The position numbers and the translations under genes were made by a program. From Viscum album (Eukaryota > Streptophyta > Magnoliopsida > Santalales > Viscaceae): a stretch of DNA of 64,000 nucleotides. The stretch covers positions 1,545,740,868 to 1,545,804,867 of the forward strand of contig OY728122.1 in the NCBI GenBank assembly GCA_963277665.1. Direction: 5' to 3'. Under the pieces are notes generated by a model. The model saw nothing but the letters and a program-made list of their open reading frames with translations. It was not told the origin of the DNA and did no database searches. This document shows positions 12,538-25,302 of this stretch, one piece after another (position 1 is the stretch's first letter; every line of letters begins with the position of its first letter).

Positions 12538-15317
12538 TGTCTTGGATTATTTCATGTACTAATTTTAAATATAATATCGAATTAATTTATGAGTAGTCAC
12601 TAAGAAAATGTGTGATTATGAAGCCCAGGGTCCTTGGAATAAATTATGGAAATATGTTAATATATAAAATAACAAACGTGTGAATGTTTCATGAAAATGT
12701 AAAAAAAGCTTCTAAATGGGTGGCCAGATCATAAATACATGGGCAATGTTTCATTAAAAATAGTGACTTTTACATAGGAAAATATTAACATCCTTTGGAA
12801 AGGGTTGACTATGAAATGTAGTTTTTGGAATCATTATTGAATAAAATAAATTGAAAAACTAATTTTATTTCATTTTGTTTCATCGATGCAGTGACCAATT
12901 ATTTTAAATAAATGAAGACTCTGGGATCCAAGTTGAACCTCATAACGTTGTAATTACCTAGAGCCACTAGAGAGAAACCCTAGATAATTCTTTCAAGGTA
13001 GAATGATTAAAAAACCTTAGAACATAGGTTGATGGATTCCATTATTGACATATCCCAAGAATAATGAAGATGTAACAGTAGATATTATTCATAAAGTGAT
13101 CCAAATCAAAGGTTGGAAGAATTATTTGGACTTCATTTCTCCATTATTATATTCATTGAGGAACACAGACAAACCAATGAATAGGTTCATATGCGGTTCG
13201 ATCATTTTGCATTATGGGCTTAAATTGCAGGATTTATTTGAGTTTTATTAAGAGATTGTTATTTTTGAATTTCTTCACCATTGTTATGGGAATGGATCGG
13301 CTATAATGACAGGTGACTAAGGTTTATTCAATGGGTTGTTCTTGGTGATTTTTCTCCCTCATTATATTCTCCACATTCTTCATTTAATGTGATTCATAAA
13401 AGAATTATCATTACACCATTGATCCTCGATGAAAGGTTATGAAATTGAAGATCCCTCATCAAGGTGAACAGGATGAGGGGCAATGGGGATTGATGAATCA
13501 ATGTGATTTCGGAATAAGCACTCTTGGGAAAAAAATTAGCAGATGAACAGAATCATTTTTTGGAGCCGATTGATGGCCCAAAACTCACTAATTCATTGTT
13601 TTGAAGGAGATATGACCCTAGATATGCAGTTTTGAGATGAACAGACCTTTGGATAGAGCTCTAGAGGATCAGCTATGGAATGTAGAGGTTGGATGTGGTT
13701 TTGTGAAAATCATGATAAAAATAGGATGTATGATGGGGTTATATACCTTGTGCCCCCCACTCAGTGGTGTTTAGGGTTTCAAGAGTTAGTTAAATTCCAA
13801 ATGGTATGTGATTCTGTCACAAAGAATGTATGCCCTTCCCATAGACTTGGAGTTTAACTTAGGAGATATATGGACATGCAGTAGAGTTCACGGGTTACCT
13901 ACAAGGTATATACAAACCATATGACTTTCATAAACCAAGTACACGGACAACCCCATGTGATGGTACGTGGGTAGAGCTACACTAGTTGACATAGTGTTCT
14001 GGCATACAACTAGAGTAAAAGAGTGGAACTCGGATGGAAGGGTGTGACATAAATTTAATTATATATGATGAGCACTATATTTTTACATGTCATGTACTTT
14101 TGACATTAGGAACTTTACATGGGTAATAACAAGGGTCAAGGGACACAGTGTGTGACCCTACTACACGCTATGTACCCTAATCAACATGGTTTGAGTCAGT
14201 TGTCCACCATATCCTAGATATGTTTCATTAATAGTTTGTTGTATCCTTCCCCTAAAGTTTACATGAAATAGTTTCCTACACATACGAGTATAATCCCTTC
14301 TACAGGAAATTTTGGATAGAGTTAAATCAATCCCCTCTAAGTGGCCCAAAACCGGATCATATACTCATTATTTCCCTAGGTAGCGTCCTTGGTATTTACG
14401 TGACCAAATTCGCTGGGTGTTGATCCTATACATAGTAGGATAATCCTTATGGAGTTGTTGGTACCACCCTAAGGCCCGGACTGTGATCCTCATCTTTGTA
14501 TCATATTCCTCTTCAGATCTATCATTGTATCTTTCTCTCAGGATGGTTCTAACCAAAAATTAAATGTCAGGAAAATATCATCAATTCTATCAGTCTAAAG
14601 AGTGTGTTCTCTTGGATGAGTTCTTGTAGAATAATCAGACAAAATCTCTATTGTGGGAATGCAATGGTTGTGACTTACCTCTTGACTACATGTCTTAGTT
14701 TTGAGTAAATCTGGATATTCTTGTTATATGCACTATATAAATATACTTTATCGAGAGAATGATTCATTCCTTCGGTATTTTTTTGTTTGGGGTGTCCTAC
14801 TAAGTATTTTTATATTCACCCCTACACAGGATTTTCCCACATGTGTTATGTCTTCTCCAGACGAGCGACCTTTTTACAAATTACAATGATGAACAGGACT
14901 GGACATTGTTTTGTGATTTAAGGTAAGCTGAGGAGTTTCTATAGCTTTGGGGAGTTTCCACGGTACTAATTTTTTTTATATGTTGGAATTTTCTGTTTAC
15001 AGACACTTTATTTTGGTGAGCTTGTATTCTAGACACTTTATTTTGGTGAGCTTGTATTCTAGCCCAGTTTACATTTCTTCACTTTACTTCCTGGTGTACC
15101 ATGTTTGTTGGGATAGGGGTATGCATTGAATTTGATTCATAGTGGGTTTCTAAATTTTTTCATTTGTATGATTTAAAATGTGTTAGTGCATACTGGTATA
15201 TTAAAAATGTCTCTCATGTTAGTGATAGGCATTCCCAGTACTAGTCACTAGCTCATAGCCTATTGGAGGTGGGCTTGGGGGGTCGCAGAATGAGCCCCAC
15301 TGGGATATAGGTGTGAC
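12538..15317 (+). repeat. Right (3') LTR of the decayed Tekay-type chromovirus
   Basis: It starts TGTCTTGG after the polypurine tract and ends near GTGTGAC. It matches 1831-4590 along its length with many substitutions and small indels. A perfect 24-bp direct repeat containing GACACTTTATTTTGGTGAGC lies at about 15001-15024 and 15033-15056, and is specific to this copy. The last base is probably mutated, because CT stands where CA is expected, so the end is uncertain by a few bases. Confidence 0.75.
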
Positions 15318-16939
15318 TTCTTCAAACTCCCCCTCCCTTATATATAAAACCATTATGAATAGATAGATATAAAATGAAGAAATATGGTAATGTTCAAATT
15401 ATATATCATGATAACCATCAATAAAAATATCTTAAGGGTATTTAATTACATTATCCTAAAATCTAATATTATCAAAAAAAAATTATCTGATACTATATAT
15501 AAGGATCCATCCAAAAAAATCCATAAAAAATATTCTATTGTCAACAATTCGGTTTATTCAATTCCAAATGTTATTTTTTTTTGTTAATAGGATTATTGAA
15601 TTTTTTCAACATCATTATATAAATAAATATTACATCACATAGTTGACACATCCACTATTTAATAATTTTTTCCTTAATAAAAAGCATCCAGAATACCTAA
15701 AAAATTATTTTCATGACATATCATCACAATTTTAATCATTACCTCATCCTTTTCCCTAAAAATCCTTTATACCCACTTAAAAACATTTCAAAATATTATT
15801 TGGCACAAATAATATAATAATAGACACAAAAATGGAGTATGTAAACCTAATAGTACATTTTAAAACCATGAGAACATGAAGTTGTGTTTTCTATTTACAT
15901 AACAAATATTGAGCTCCAATAATCAATCCTAAACACATGATATCAAATTTACTAACCAATGTTTTTTTCATGAAACACATTATTAGAATAAAATAATAGA
16001 AAAAATAATAATTACAAGGTTTTTTATAATTCAGGAGAACCCATGAGAAAAATGTTTTCGTAAAAAACACCTTGTTAACCTATAAGGAGGAAAAACACAT
16101 CCTTTAAAAAAAATATTATTAGTGTATCTTTTTAAATCAAATGATTTCCATAAAAAATAATAAGAAATAATATAAAAAAATATTTTTTATTTGGTTTTAA
16201 TCATCATATAACACTTATAATTAATCTTACATGTGAAATAACAAATATGATAAACTTTCAACATAATTCTCTACAGAGAATAAATATTACCCAATACATT
16301 GAAGGACTATAATGAACCCACTAATCATTCACATAAAACTTAACCGGTCATCCTTCATTTATAACATAACCACACATAGTGTTTAAAACATAACCATGAT
16401 TCATAACAAATATTTTCTTAGATCCACAATACAATAATAAATCATGAAATATTTCTTTTTCGTCATTACACTGTAATGTAGTTTTTTCACACAAAAAACC
16501 ATTTCTGGAAATTAAAATATACATTTCATTGAAAACTATTTTCAAAATACCATGAACAAAGGTATATAGGGTTTTTATATGAAAATAAAATGAAATTAAT
16601 TAAATTAATTCAACTATAAAATAATAATTATAGTGGTTGGATGAGCCGTTGGAATTGTATACAATAAAATAAAACAATATTTTTATTTTTTTTCAAAATG
16701 TTCAACATAAAATATGTCAAAAGTATACATTTTTAAAACCATTGAATGAATTTAAAAAGTGAAATAAAATGAATCATATAATTAATTTATGTCCATATAA
16801 ATATATCATTAAAATAATTTAATTAATACGAACATCAAAGAAAAAGAATTAGAAAATAATTATTTAAATCAATTTAAAGAATGTTTTTTATTTTAATGTG
16901 TACCTTACCACGAGCCCAAATCAAAACAATATTTCCTTG
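15318..16939. other. AT-rich spacer, no recognisable gene
   Basis: Strongly AT-rich, with short frames only (15384-15587 plus, 16348-16545 minus) and no family motif. It may hold the rest of the gypsy remnant seen at the left edge, displaced by the chromovirus insertion. Nothing in the sequence proves this. Confidence 0.4.
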
Positions 16940-19900
16940 AAATTTTTACCTACAAAAACATATTTTATTAATAACAATAGTGGAACTTCTAGAAGAAAAA
17001 CAAGAACAGAAACACAGTAAGAAACATGAAAAAATAGGGAAGCAAGGAGAAGAGGCCTGGCCGAATGCGGGCTGTAGAAATGAAGTCCACGCATGTCACT
17101 TGGGAAAATGCTAGAGCACTATAGAGACGAAGATCCAAATATAGATAAGGGAATAAGATCTTCATTTTGGGAGAACCGAGAAGCTAGGAAGTCTACAACC
17201 TTGTTTCCCTCAAACCATGCGTGCAATTGTCTTGTGCCACAAACAATGAGTTCCCTGCATCATCGGATATGGTGTGAAATTGTCCAGGGAGTGGACCTAT
17301 TAACAGTAAGAGAATTATAGAATATTTTGGAATAAGTTTCAATATCTGATAGGGATATCGAAGTGGAAATACAGAGCTGGATCCCTTTTAGTAGAGCACA
17401 GGCCTCCGCCTGAAGTGAGTCTCCTCTGCCAAACTGTGCACTGTAAGCAGCGACCACACTGCCCCTAGATTACAAATAACACTCCACATCTCATAATACA
17501 AATAACACAAGCCCCATATGAGTTATGTTTCATCCCTTCAAGTGGGGGTCTCTAGTAGATCCATCATCCACACAATGTTGTTACCTGTATAAGAGGAGTA
17601 TCTATGTCGAAGAAACTTCCACAACAACGGAGCCTGCTCCAATTAGATCATTGATCAGCCACTTCAATATAGCAACAAGTCCCTTTTTAGTTCATGCCAC
17701 ACCTTTGAATCATGATCTGTTCCTCGCCTCACATACACACCAACAACCAGTTGATATAAGGATCACCCTGGGAAGGTCCATTCTATTCGAAGAGGCCCAA
17801 TGTCACCCTCCATCCGAATGTGAGTCCCAAATGAATCTGGTCATGATAAAATCAATATTCTTTTATACTAACATTGGGACTAAGAGAACTGAGAGCACAC
17901 ACATATGGATCGAGGTTATCACAATATTAGCAAGAGTGATCCCCCCCCCCCCACCCCCCAAAGAGAAGAAATGGTTTTTCCAATTATTGATCCGGGCATA
18001 GATTTTTCCAACCACATTATCCATATTCTTGATATAAAGCCTCCCCAAGGTATCAGAGGCACCTAAATAATCTATATAGAGGATCCTTATGCTGATATCC
18101 ATGCTAGATTAAATATTGTGAGCAAGTCTCTTTGAGCAAATCCTCAAGATGTGGACACTACTTTTAACTCTATTGATGAGTTTCCCACTCGATCTGCAGT
18201 ATTACTCGAGGGTGATATTTATCCCCTAAATAGATTTTGAAACCCCATTAATGAAAATGAACATATCACCAGTGAACATTTAGTGGGACAGGTTCTGAAA
18301 ACTAAAATGACAACTGTAAGATTTAATGGTTCCCACTGGAATTTTTGATCTAATGAATCTGCTCAATGCACTTGTGCCGGGATAAAAAAACATGGTGAGA
18401 GATGGTTTCCAGGTCTATTGCCACTGATTGATTTAAATAATCTTCTAATTATTTCAATAATGAAAATAGAAATCCACGATGAACTCAAACATCAAAACAT
18501 GTGATTAGTTGACAGCCAAGAGAATCGCATACATCATAGATATTTGATTATGAAATCCCACTCATGTTTGTCATATGATTTCTACATATCGAGGTTTACG
18601 GCCAAATTATATCCTTGAGATTTCCTATTTATATCTTTAATCATATTCATGGAAAGAACTATATTACCCTTGATGGTTACCTTTCACAAACCCATGTTGT
18701 TCTTTGGGTATCCAGAACAAGAGACGAATACCTATTACTCTCTTAATAACACTGGCCATGATTTTGTATGTAAAATTACACATACTTATAGAATGAATTT
18801 TCATATGATATGAAGGTTCCTTGACTTTCAGAATGAGAATAAGAGCAGTATCACTTTCTACCCCTGTTATGTTACCAACTCCAAAAAAATAATGAACTAC
18901 CTCAATAATATTCTCTTTCATTATGCACCACCATTCCATGTAGAAGGTGGCAGGAAAGACACCCAATCTTGGAGAACATTAAGTATTGAGGGATTCCACT
19001 TCCTCCCAAATTTATTTCTCCTCTGGAATGGATTCTAAGAGGATATTGTTGGCCTCAGAAACCACGCATGGAATGTTATCAAAAAGTGGCGACTGCCCAC
19101 ATGGGTAACCATCCTGCATCGAAGGGTTTGGGCCAACTAAGAGATATTTAATGTTGGATTCAGTCATTCCTCCAACAAAATCAATTTCATTAATTAAGGA
19201 TCTATCTTCAAGCAAGATTTTTGGATTCCTACTATAGTTCTGTTCTTAGGCATGCATGATAGTAACCTGAGATTCTTTCGCCAACTTGATTCCAAAGAGC
19301 TTTGTATTTCTCCCTTTCCAGCTACTCTTGATAGAGAATCATATCTTCTAGAAGGCTCCAATTAAGAATAAGGTAGATAAGGATGTCATCACTCCATCCT
19401 ACATTTATCCCTTGCTCGATCATAACAATTTATTATTTGAGAGAATATGGATGTTGTTTTGAGGGAGAACGCATGCTACTCTAGGAAGTGAAAGAATCCT
19501 TCAGCCGCCTAATAATGTTGTGAAGGCCAATCCACTATGAACCTTGAACTAGTCAAGACCAGAAGGAAATCACTTTCTAGTGGAAAGAAGGATATGAAGT
19601 CTGGCTATGGGAGAACACAATGAACTTCCTCCACTCTTCCCATGACTCATAACAGATGACAATATTATAGTGGTCAGAAATAGCATGAACTAGGATTGTT
19701 TCCAAAGCCTTCTTGAAGGTGGAGATTAGTGTCAGGTTTGCTAATTGTATGTCCAAGCAACACCAAGTGCGTCTATGACCTTTCCAGTTATTTCACCAAG
19801 TAAACATGTCACCCAAGATGTCCAAATCCATCAATCCATTACTAGAAATAAAGGAATTGAAATCTTGTCCATAATTCCTACAAAAAGGTATGCCCCTTCT

Positions 19901-20256
19901 TTTAAGAGGGGTTAGTAATGGAATTAAAAAATCACCCCCAAAAACCATGTTAAGGAACCTAGATCAAATAAATGAAGGTTATTCGAGATCTCTTCTCTGT
20001 CTTGAGGGTCACATTTTTCAATGTCAAATGACACATATATTTGGTGATTTGGTGAGGAGATCATAGTAGTAATATGTTGTTCCGAAATATCCACCGGATC
20101 CACAGAGATCATGGAATTCTATAAAATCCATATATGCTGGATGATGGGGTGACCATGCAAGAAATGACGAAAGCACATTCACTTTGCATAATTTGAGATC
20201 TTTTCCACATTATGATTGGGATCCAGAATAGCAACTAAAGAGATCTTGTTAGAGAG
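16940..20256 (-). pseudogene. L1-type LINE, 3' part: ORF2 endonuclease end, RT, RNase H, 3' UTR
   Basis: Read on the minus strand, the endonuclease end lies at about 20210-19900 (QHITTMISSPNHQIYVSFD, KCDPQDREE, and GVIFN in place of GDFN). RT lies at about 18850-17860: SISMCNFTYKIMASV and QHGFVKG match the L1 PISLCN...YKI...QxGFVxGR block. The catalytic FADD is decayed to a GDM sequence at 18253-18270, and YLGASDTLGR...NNWKN follows at 18102-17863. A plant-type RNase H (SLQAEACALLKGIQL) lies at 17460-17260. The 3' UTR has AATAAAA at 16969-16963. Stops and shifts throughout. The 5' part continues at 50099-51655; the giant Tat element split the two. Confidence 0.87.
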
Positions 20257-20261
20257 AACCT
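20257..20261. repeat. Target-site duplication AACCT (left) of the giant Tat element
   Basis: AACCT directly precedes the LTR start TGTTTCTGACG and is repeated exactly at 50094-50098. The size is usual for Ty3/gypsy integrase. Confidence 0.93.
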
Positions 20262-21059
20262 TGTTTCTGACGCTTTCGCCGGGGCGCGTGCGTCCGTCCG
20301 CTTGGACGAGACAGGCGCGGCTTTCTGTGTTGCCCCGCATTCCCGCTTTCCAAAGGCGGGCGGCATCTGCTCCTTATTCAGGGACGTCTACTCCTTGATC
20401 GAAACCGGGATGATGGGATGTCAGTTCTTCCTTCCGTGGATTCCTCCTCAAAACACGTCACCTAGTCCGGGTCTCCCTCATAGATTTAATACGTTGTTCG
20501 TGAAACTCTTCCCAGTGCCATATTTCCATGGACGCCGGTTAATTACACTGCTTCTGTCAGGACATTCCAAGGGGTCCGGTCAGGGCAGCAACCTTCAGTC
20601 GGGGGAGTAGTCACATCGAGGCATCAGTAACGTGTCTGAACGCTGGATAATTGGCTTGTCTGTCTTTTGTCCCTTATTATAGGGCTTCTCGAGGGCGTGG
20701 AAGCCCGAGGAACCCCACATCGAGCGCGAGGAATCATATTCCATAGGCATGTATCTGAGGTTTTCCTCAGCTTCCTATGTTTAACACGGGGTATGCCGCA
20801 GGTTTAACGTCCAGCGTAGACGGATCGGCCTGATCAGAACACTAGCTGGAGTGGATCAGATTGAGGAATTCCCCCTTGAGGGGATGCCGATATCGGGGTC
20901 GGCCCATGGGCGGCTTCCCGGACGCTGTGGAGGGGAGTGGAGTGGCATGATCTCGCCGGGATGTGGAGGCCCGGGTGAGAATCTGGATGGATGATGGATG
21001 GGTGAATGAACTGGAGGGGGAATGAAATGGGACCATCTCAAGGGCGACGGTGAAGTTGG

Positions 21060-21915
21060 GCTTGAGCCTCGAATAGACCTCCTACGTATCCTCGTGGCAG
21101 GGAATCAAAGTCCACGTAGTTCGGGATGGTGTCGGTGAACCCACATGAAGGTGGACCTTGGTCCGATGGGTGGTGGTGGGTTTGAACCTCGTGGAGGCTT
21201 CCTACGGACCATGTCTTAGCAGGAATCAAAGACCACGTAGTTCAGGTTGGACGTCGGAAGGCCGGCGTGAAGGAGGACCGTGGTCCAGATGGTGTGGGGC
21301 TTACACTCTAGGATGCCCAAGTGCTGGTGAACCGACGTGAAGGAGGTCGGGGTGACCAACGGGTGATGGGCTTGAACCTCGTGGAGGCTTCCTACGTACC
21401 ATGCCTTAGCACGGATCAAAGACCACGTAGTTCAGGTTGGACGCCGGAAGGCCGACGTGAAGGAGGACCTTGGTCCAGATGGTGGTGGGCTTGAACCTCG
21501 TGGAGGATTCCTATGTACCATGCCTTAGCACGGATCAAAGACCACGTAGTTCAGGTTGGACACCGGAAGGCCGACGTGAAGGAGGACCTTGGTCCAGATG
21601 GTGGTGGGCTTGAACCTCGTGGAGGCTTCCTACGTACCATGCCTTAGCACGGATCAAAGACGACGTAGTTCAGGTTGGACGCCGGACGGCCGACGTGAAG
21701 GAGGACCTTGGTCCAGATGCTGGTGGGATTGAACCTCGTGGAGGCTTCCTACGTACCATGCCTTAGCACGGATCAAAGACCACGTAGTTCGGGTTGGACG
21801 CCGGAAGGCCGACGTGAAGGAGGACCTTGGTCCAGATGGTGGTGGGCTTGAACCTCGAGGAGCCTTCCTACGTACCATGCCTTAGCACGGATCAAAGACC
21901 ACGTAGTTCAGGTTG
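21060..21915. repeat. 119-bp tandem repeats inside the left LTR
   Basis: Unit ends (CACGTAG) fall at 21240, 21430, 21549, 21668, 21787 and 21906: exact 119-bp spacing after a first 190-bp step. A related partial unit lies near 21080-21125. Each unit has CTACGTACC, about 25 bases, then CCACGTAGTTC, which can pair as an outer stem CTACGT/ACGTAG. The right LTR has the same layout. Confidence 0.92.
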
Positions 21916-22819
21916 GTCACAACGGCTTACCGCTGGACTGGAATGCAGTTTAACGTCATGAGGGACAAGGGCATACAGTTTAACGTCATGCCGGACGAGG
22001 GCATTGCCATGGTCGATGCTTACTCTAAGCCCACATGAGTCATGCTCGGTGTGAGAAACAAGAGGCAACAGAGACCTGACGATCACGTCGCGAAGGGTGC
22101 GTCCGTGGGAAACGAAGAGGGGCTTACGCGTTAGGCGGCCCACGGTGCTGGGACTTACTCCAGGATGGAGGCCCAAAGTGCGGAAAAGCACAGCGGGAGA
22201 GGGATTTGGGACCAAAGATGGAAGGTGCCTTGTTCCCTATCGCGCCCTCCACTGGCCTTGGCAGTGGGGAAGTACGGAGGTGCATGGGTGATACCTTCCG
22301 CAAGAGGGGCAAGGGGGATTACACCAAGGTGGTTTCCCTTCTCCCGTGGACATATGTCACTCCGATAAGGAGGATATCATCCCCTGTGTGGGTGATTCCA
22401 TTCCCGTGGAGACGAGCGGCGTAAAGAATGTCCGAGCCGGGGGGACCCTGCATACGGGGCACGGGGTCAGGTCACAGTTTAACATCATGTGTTGAGGACG
22501 GGGTGCTTGGCAGTTTAACGTCCTGCAGCTCGGACGAGGTGGGTTTACTCCACACCCCTAGGACTTACATGACCGGTACCCTCTGCCCCTTGGGGGAGGG
22601 GGAAGGTACCAGCAAAGCTGTGGTGAAGGGGGGTCGCAGAGCGAACCATCGAGGGGTCCACGTTAGCGTAGCCATGCGAAGAAGTAATAGCCGTTAGCGT
22701 GCTTATGTGAAGATGCATTAGGCGAAGCAACGCTACGAGTGGTGTCGTCCATGGGAGTTTGAAATCACATCGTGCAAACCTGGAGGGTCGCACGGGAAAA
22801 GGAATTGCCAAGAAAAGGG

Positions 22820-23160
22820 GTGTGCTTCGCGAAGTGGAGTGTCTTGGCCTGAGCATGGGGCAGAAGTACAAGTGGGAGGTGCTTCGCGAAGTGGAAGGGT
22901 GTTCGCGGAGCACAGCCTCGCGAAGCGGAGGAGCCTCGCCAAGCAAGGTGCTGTGAAGCAGTGTGCTTCGCAAAGTACAGTGACCCTGCCTTAGCATGGG
23001 GGTCACTTGCACAGGATGGGTGTTTCGCGAAGCATAAACGCTCCGCGGCTGCCCGGGTTCCCTTGGGAATCCCCTTCCTTCGCGTAGGCCCTGAGGCTCC
23101 GCGAAGGGCATCCCTCTCGAAAGAGGGGCTCAAGACAAGGCGAAGGCCTCTCACGAAGCA
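22820..23160. repeat. Cluster of TTCGCGAA-type palindromes in the LTR
   Basis: GCTTCGCGAAG and variants (CTCGCGAAGC, TTTCGCGAAGC, CTCCGCGAAG) occur repeatedly, for example at 22826, 22880 and 23026, mixed with CpG-rich text, just downstream of the putative promoter in the element's sense. The same cluster is in the right LTR at about 49305-49660, where several CpGs have changed to TpG or CpA. Confidence 0.7.
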
Positions 23161-23270
23161 AAAATACCTCACGGAGCTCATGATTCTAGGGGCGAATGGT
23201 GCTTTGCGATTTGGGAGTTAAGAAGCCAAAAGGTCGGATTGTCCGTCACCTGGGTTCAGGGGGAGCCCGG

Positions 23271-23278
23271 TATTTATA
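23271..23278 (-). promoter_or_regulatory. Putative TATA box of the LTR (left copy)
   Basis: TATAAATA on the minus strand, within CCTATAAATACC, 327 bp from the LTR start. The right copy has the same octamer at 49767-49760. Sense transcription would start about 30 bp further down the minus strand. Confidence 0.6.
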
Positions 23279-23329
23279 GGCAAGGGGCGCCGCGAAGCAG
23301 AGCTCACGCGGTGCAAAGGGGCCGCGGTT

Positions 23330-23516
23330 GCTTCGCGGCGGGTCGCGAATGTCAACCGGGTTCGCAGAGGGTTACCTCCTCCTCTGCTCCGCGGCGGGTC
23401 GTGAACGACATGGGGCTCGCGGAGCGTTACCGCCTCAGGGGCTTCGCGGCGGGTTCGCGAACGTCACGGTGTTCGCGGAGCATTACCGCCTCCTTTGCTT
23501 CGCGGCGGCCGCGTTG
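23330..23516. repeat. Short tandem repeat (about 60 bp unit) in U3 of the left LTR
   Basis: Three and a half units, each beginning GCTTCGCGGCGG (or CTCCGCGGCGG) and ending near GTTACCGCCTC. They lie between the LTR start and the putative TATA box, where U3 enhancer repeats are common. The matching set in the right LTR is at about 49818-49998. Confidence 0.8.
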
Positions 23517-23604
23517 CTCGGGGAAGCTCCGCGTCGGGGCTTCGTGAGCAGCGCGCGGGCTGCTTTTCCTTCTTCCCTTTGCGTCCAATCTTTTGGCGCC
23601 AACA

Positions 23605-23627
23605 AATGCCCCCCCCCCCCTCAAACA
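23605..23627 (-). other. Polypurine tract region next to the 3' LTR
   Basis: The minus strand reads TTTGAG followed by a run of 12 G in total and then CATT, ending exactly at the LTR start. This is the expected place for the second-strand primer. The homopolymer is unusual, and the 4 nt between tract and LTR are not purine-only. Confidence 0.65.
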
Positions 23628-23802
23628 TGGAGCCGCGAAGGGATCAAGGGTCGATGTCTGAGGGAAAATTGCCAAAATTATCGGCATTTCGCGATGCGGA
23701 CTCGCGAAGAGGGCACGCGGGGCGGACAGCAGCCGCGCGGTCCGGACGTGCCGTGATGCTCCGCGCGGGCGGGACACGCCACGAAGCTCCGGTGTCGCCA
23801 CC

Positions 23803-23810
23803 TATAAATA
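23803..23810 (+). promoter_or_regulatory. TATA box for the antisense gene
   Basis: TATAAATA within ACCTATAAATAGGGGG, 267 bp upstream of the ATG at 24078 and just inside the 3' LTR boundary. It faces against gag-pol. It closely resembles plant consensus TATA boxes and implies a start near 23840 with a leader of about 240 nt. I see no other good TATA box in front of this gene. Confidence 0.68.
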
Positions 23811-25297
23811 GGGGGTTGACCTCTCTTTTGACCTCTCGTGACTTTTGTCATTTTGCGCTCTCGACTTCGTGAAGCTCCGCGTACTCCACGTCTGCTCTCC
23901 GCGAATCGAGTTTCACGGCGAACCGCGAGTCTCTGACTCCGCGACTGCGCCAAGAGAACTTCTGCTTTCAGGCTAAGTCCAGGCTCCGCGTCTTGGCTTT
24001 GCGCCCGAGCGTCGCGAGAGATCTTCGCAAGCAACCTTCGCGACCAGACCCGAAATTTTTCGAGTTCCGAAACCGAAATGGCCCATCAAGAAGCTGTGTT
24101 GGGGGTGCTCGCAGACGCCGCCCGGAGGGATGAGATGGCAAACTATCCGGGCCTTGGAGAGATGGTCCGAAGTCACTCGGACCATAATTCTTTGACAGAA
24201 TTGCAATCAGAGAGTCAGAAGAACTATCTGTTGTGCAAGAAGCAGCCCTTGTATGGCTTCAGGCTGAGGGATGATGTCTTCATTCCTGAGGCTAGTAGGG
24301 ATGAACCAGCTTGCTGGTTCAGGACCACGCCATGCCAACGCCAATGGTTCAGAGCGGCTAGTGGTCATGTGCAGGAGGACTTCACACCTGTCACTGCCGA
24401 CTGTCTCTACAACCATGTGAACATTATTGACTCTGCAACCGAAGATGTCCCCTCCTCTGTACCGCACCATGCGGAAGGCGGCTTTACAGGATTCGAAGAA
24501 GGGGTGGTCCGATGAGTGGGACCTGCGCCAGGGCGGCAACTTCACCAATGACTGGGCATGGGCCTACTAGGTAGGCGCCTCATGCGAGGAGTTTGGGGCC
24601 GAGATGAGGAGAGTGGGTTTGTATAAAGCAGCATGGGCCTCCCAGTTCCACATTTACCAACCGAAACAGCTGATGCCGGAGCTGCTGAGCAAATGGTCGT
24701 CTAGGACCAATACTTTTCACCTGCATCATGGGGAGGTGGGCATCAGTCTGTGGGATGTCCATCAGATTTTGGGGGTCCCGATCTTGGGGGTCATGTATGA
24801 TGCGTTCCTCCCCGTCATGAGCGCGTGGGAGGATCCGGAGCAGATGGTGCGACTGGCGTCGACACTGATGAGACTGGTCCCTGGATAGGACAAGGAGGCG
24901 GTGAGAGATGTCTACTTTAAGAAGTGGTTCAAGCGGTTCCGGAATTTCCCGGAGGATCGTGAGTCCCCTCCGAGGCCTAAAACTTGTCCAAAAGGGGCTC
25001 AACGGGGTAAGGAGCACTCGTATTGGCGGCTCTTGGAGACACCCAATGGAAGACTTGGGGTTTCAGTGTCAGCATTGAACAGCAGCTGATAGTTAGGCTG
25101 GCAGCGTTCATCGCGGCCCTTATCTGCGGTTGGATCCTACCAATGAGGGATACCAACATGGGGGTGCGGCCCAGCTCGTTCATCATGGCGTCCATGTTGG
25201 ACATGGGGTAGCGGGTCAACCTGGGGATTCCAATGCTCACCAAGTTGTACAGGATGCTGCGGCATGTCAGCGAGGGCAAGAAGTCGCCGAGGATATG

Positions 25298-25302
25298 CGG
25301 GC
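25298..25302. repeat. Target-site duplication CGGGC (left)
   Basis: Exact copy of 26911-26915. It flanks the solo LTR in the antisense gene. Confidence 0.9.

Larger units (their letters stand above)
20262..23604 (-). repeat. 3' LTR of the Tat element (left copy)
   Basis: On the minus strand it starts TGTTGGCGCC (23604) and ends CGTCAGAAACA (20262), 3,343 bp. It matches the right copy along its whole length, with the same number and spacing of internal repeats. In the 385 bp next to the inner end I count about 26 mismatches (about 93% identity), mostly C/T and G/A. A putative TATA box at 23278-23271 puts U3 at about 330 bp, leaving an unusually long R/U5 of about 3 kb. Open frames inside it on either strand (for example 22428-23221) come from GC-rich repeats and are not supported as genes. 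Confidence 0.93.

Noticed and set aside
1826..15322. Target-site duplication for the Tekay-type chromovirus
   Set aside because: The five bases before 1831 (AGATA) do not recur after 15317; the ends are too decayed to place exactly.
17525..18001. 158-codon plus-strand frame
   Set aside because: It lies opposite the LINE RT thumb/RNase H region and includes the homopolymer at 17941; the minus-strand L1 motifs explain the sequence.
22428..23221. Overlapping long open frames on both strands in the left LTR (also 48580-49670 in the right one)
   Set aside because: They arise from GC-rich palindromes and tandem repeats, lie in several frames at once, and differ between the two LTR copies. No domain or consistent start.
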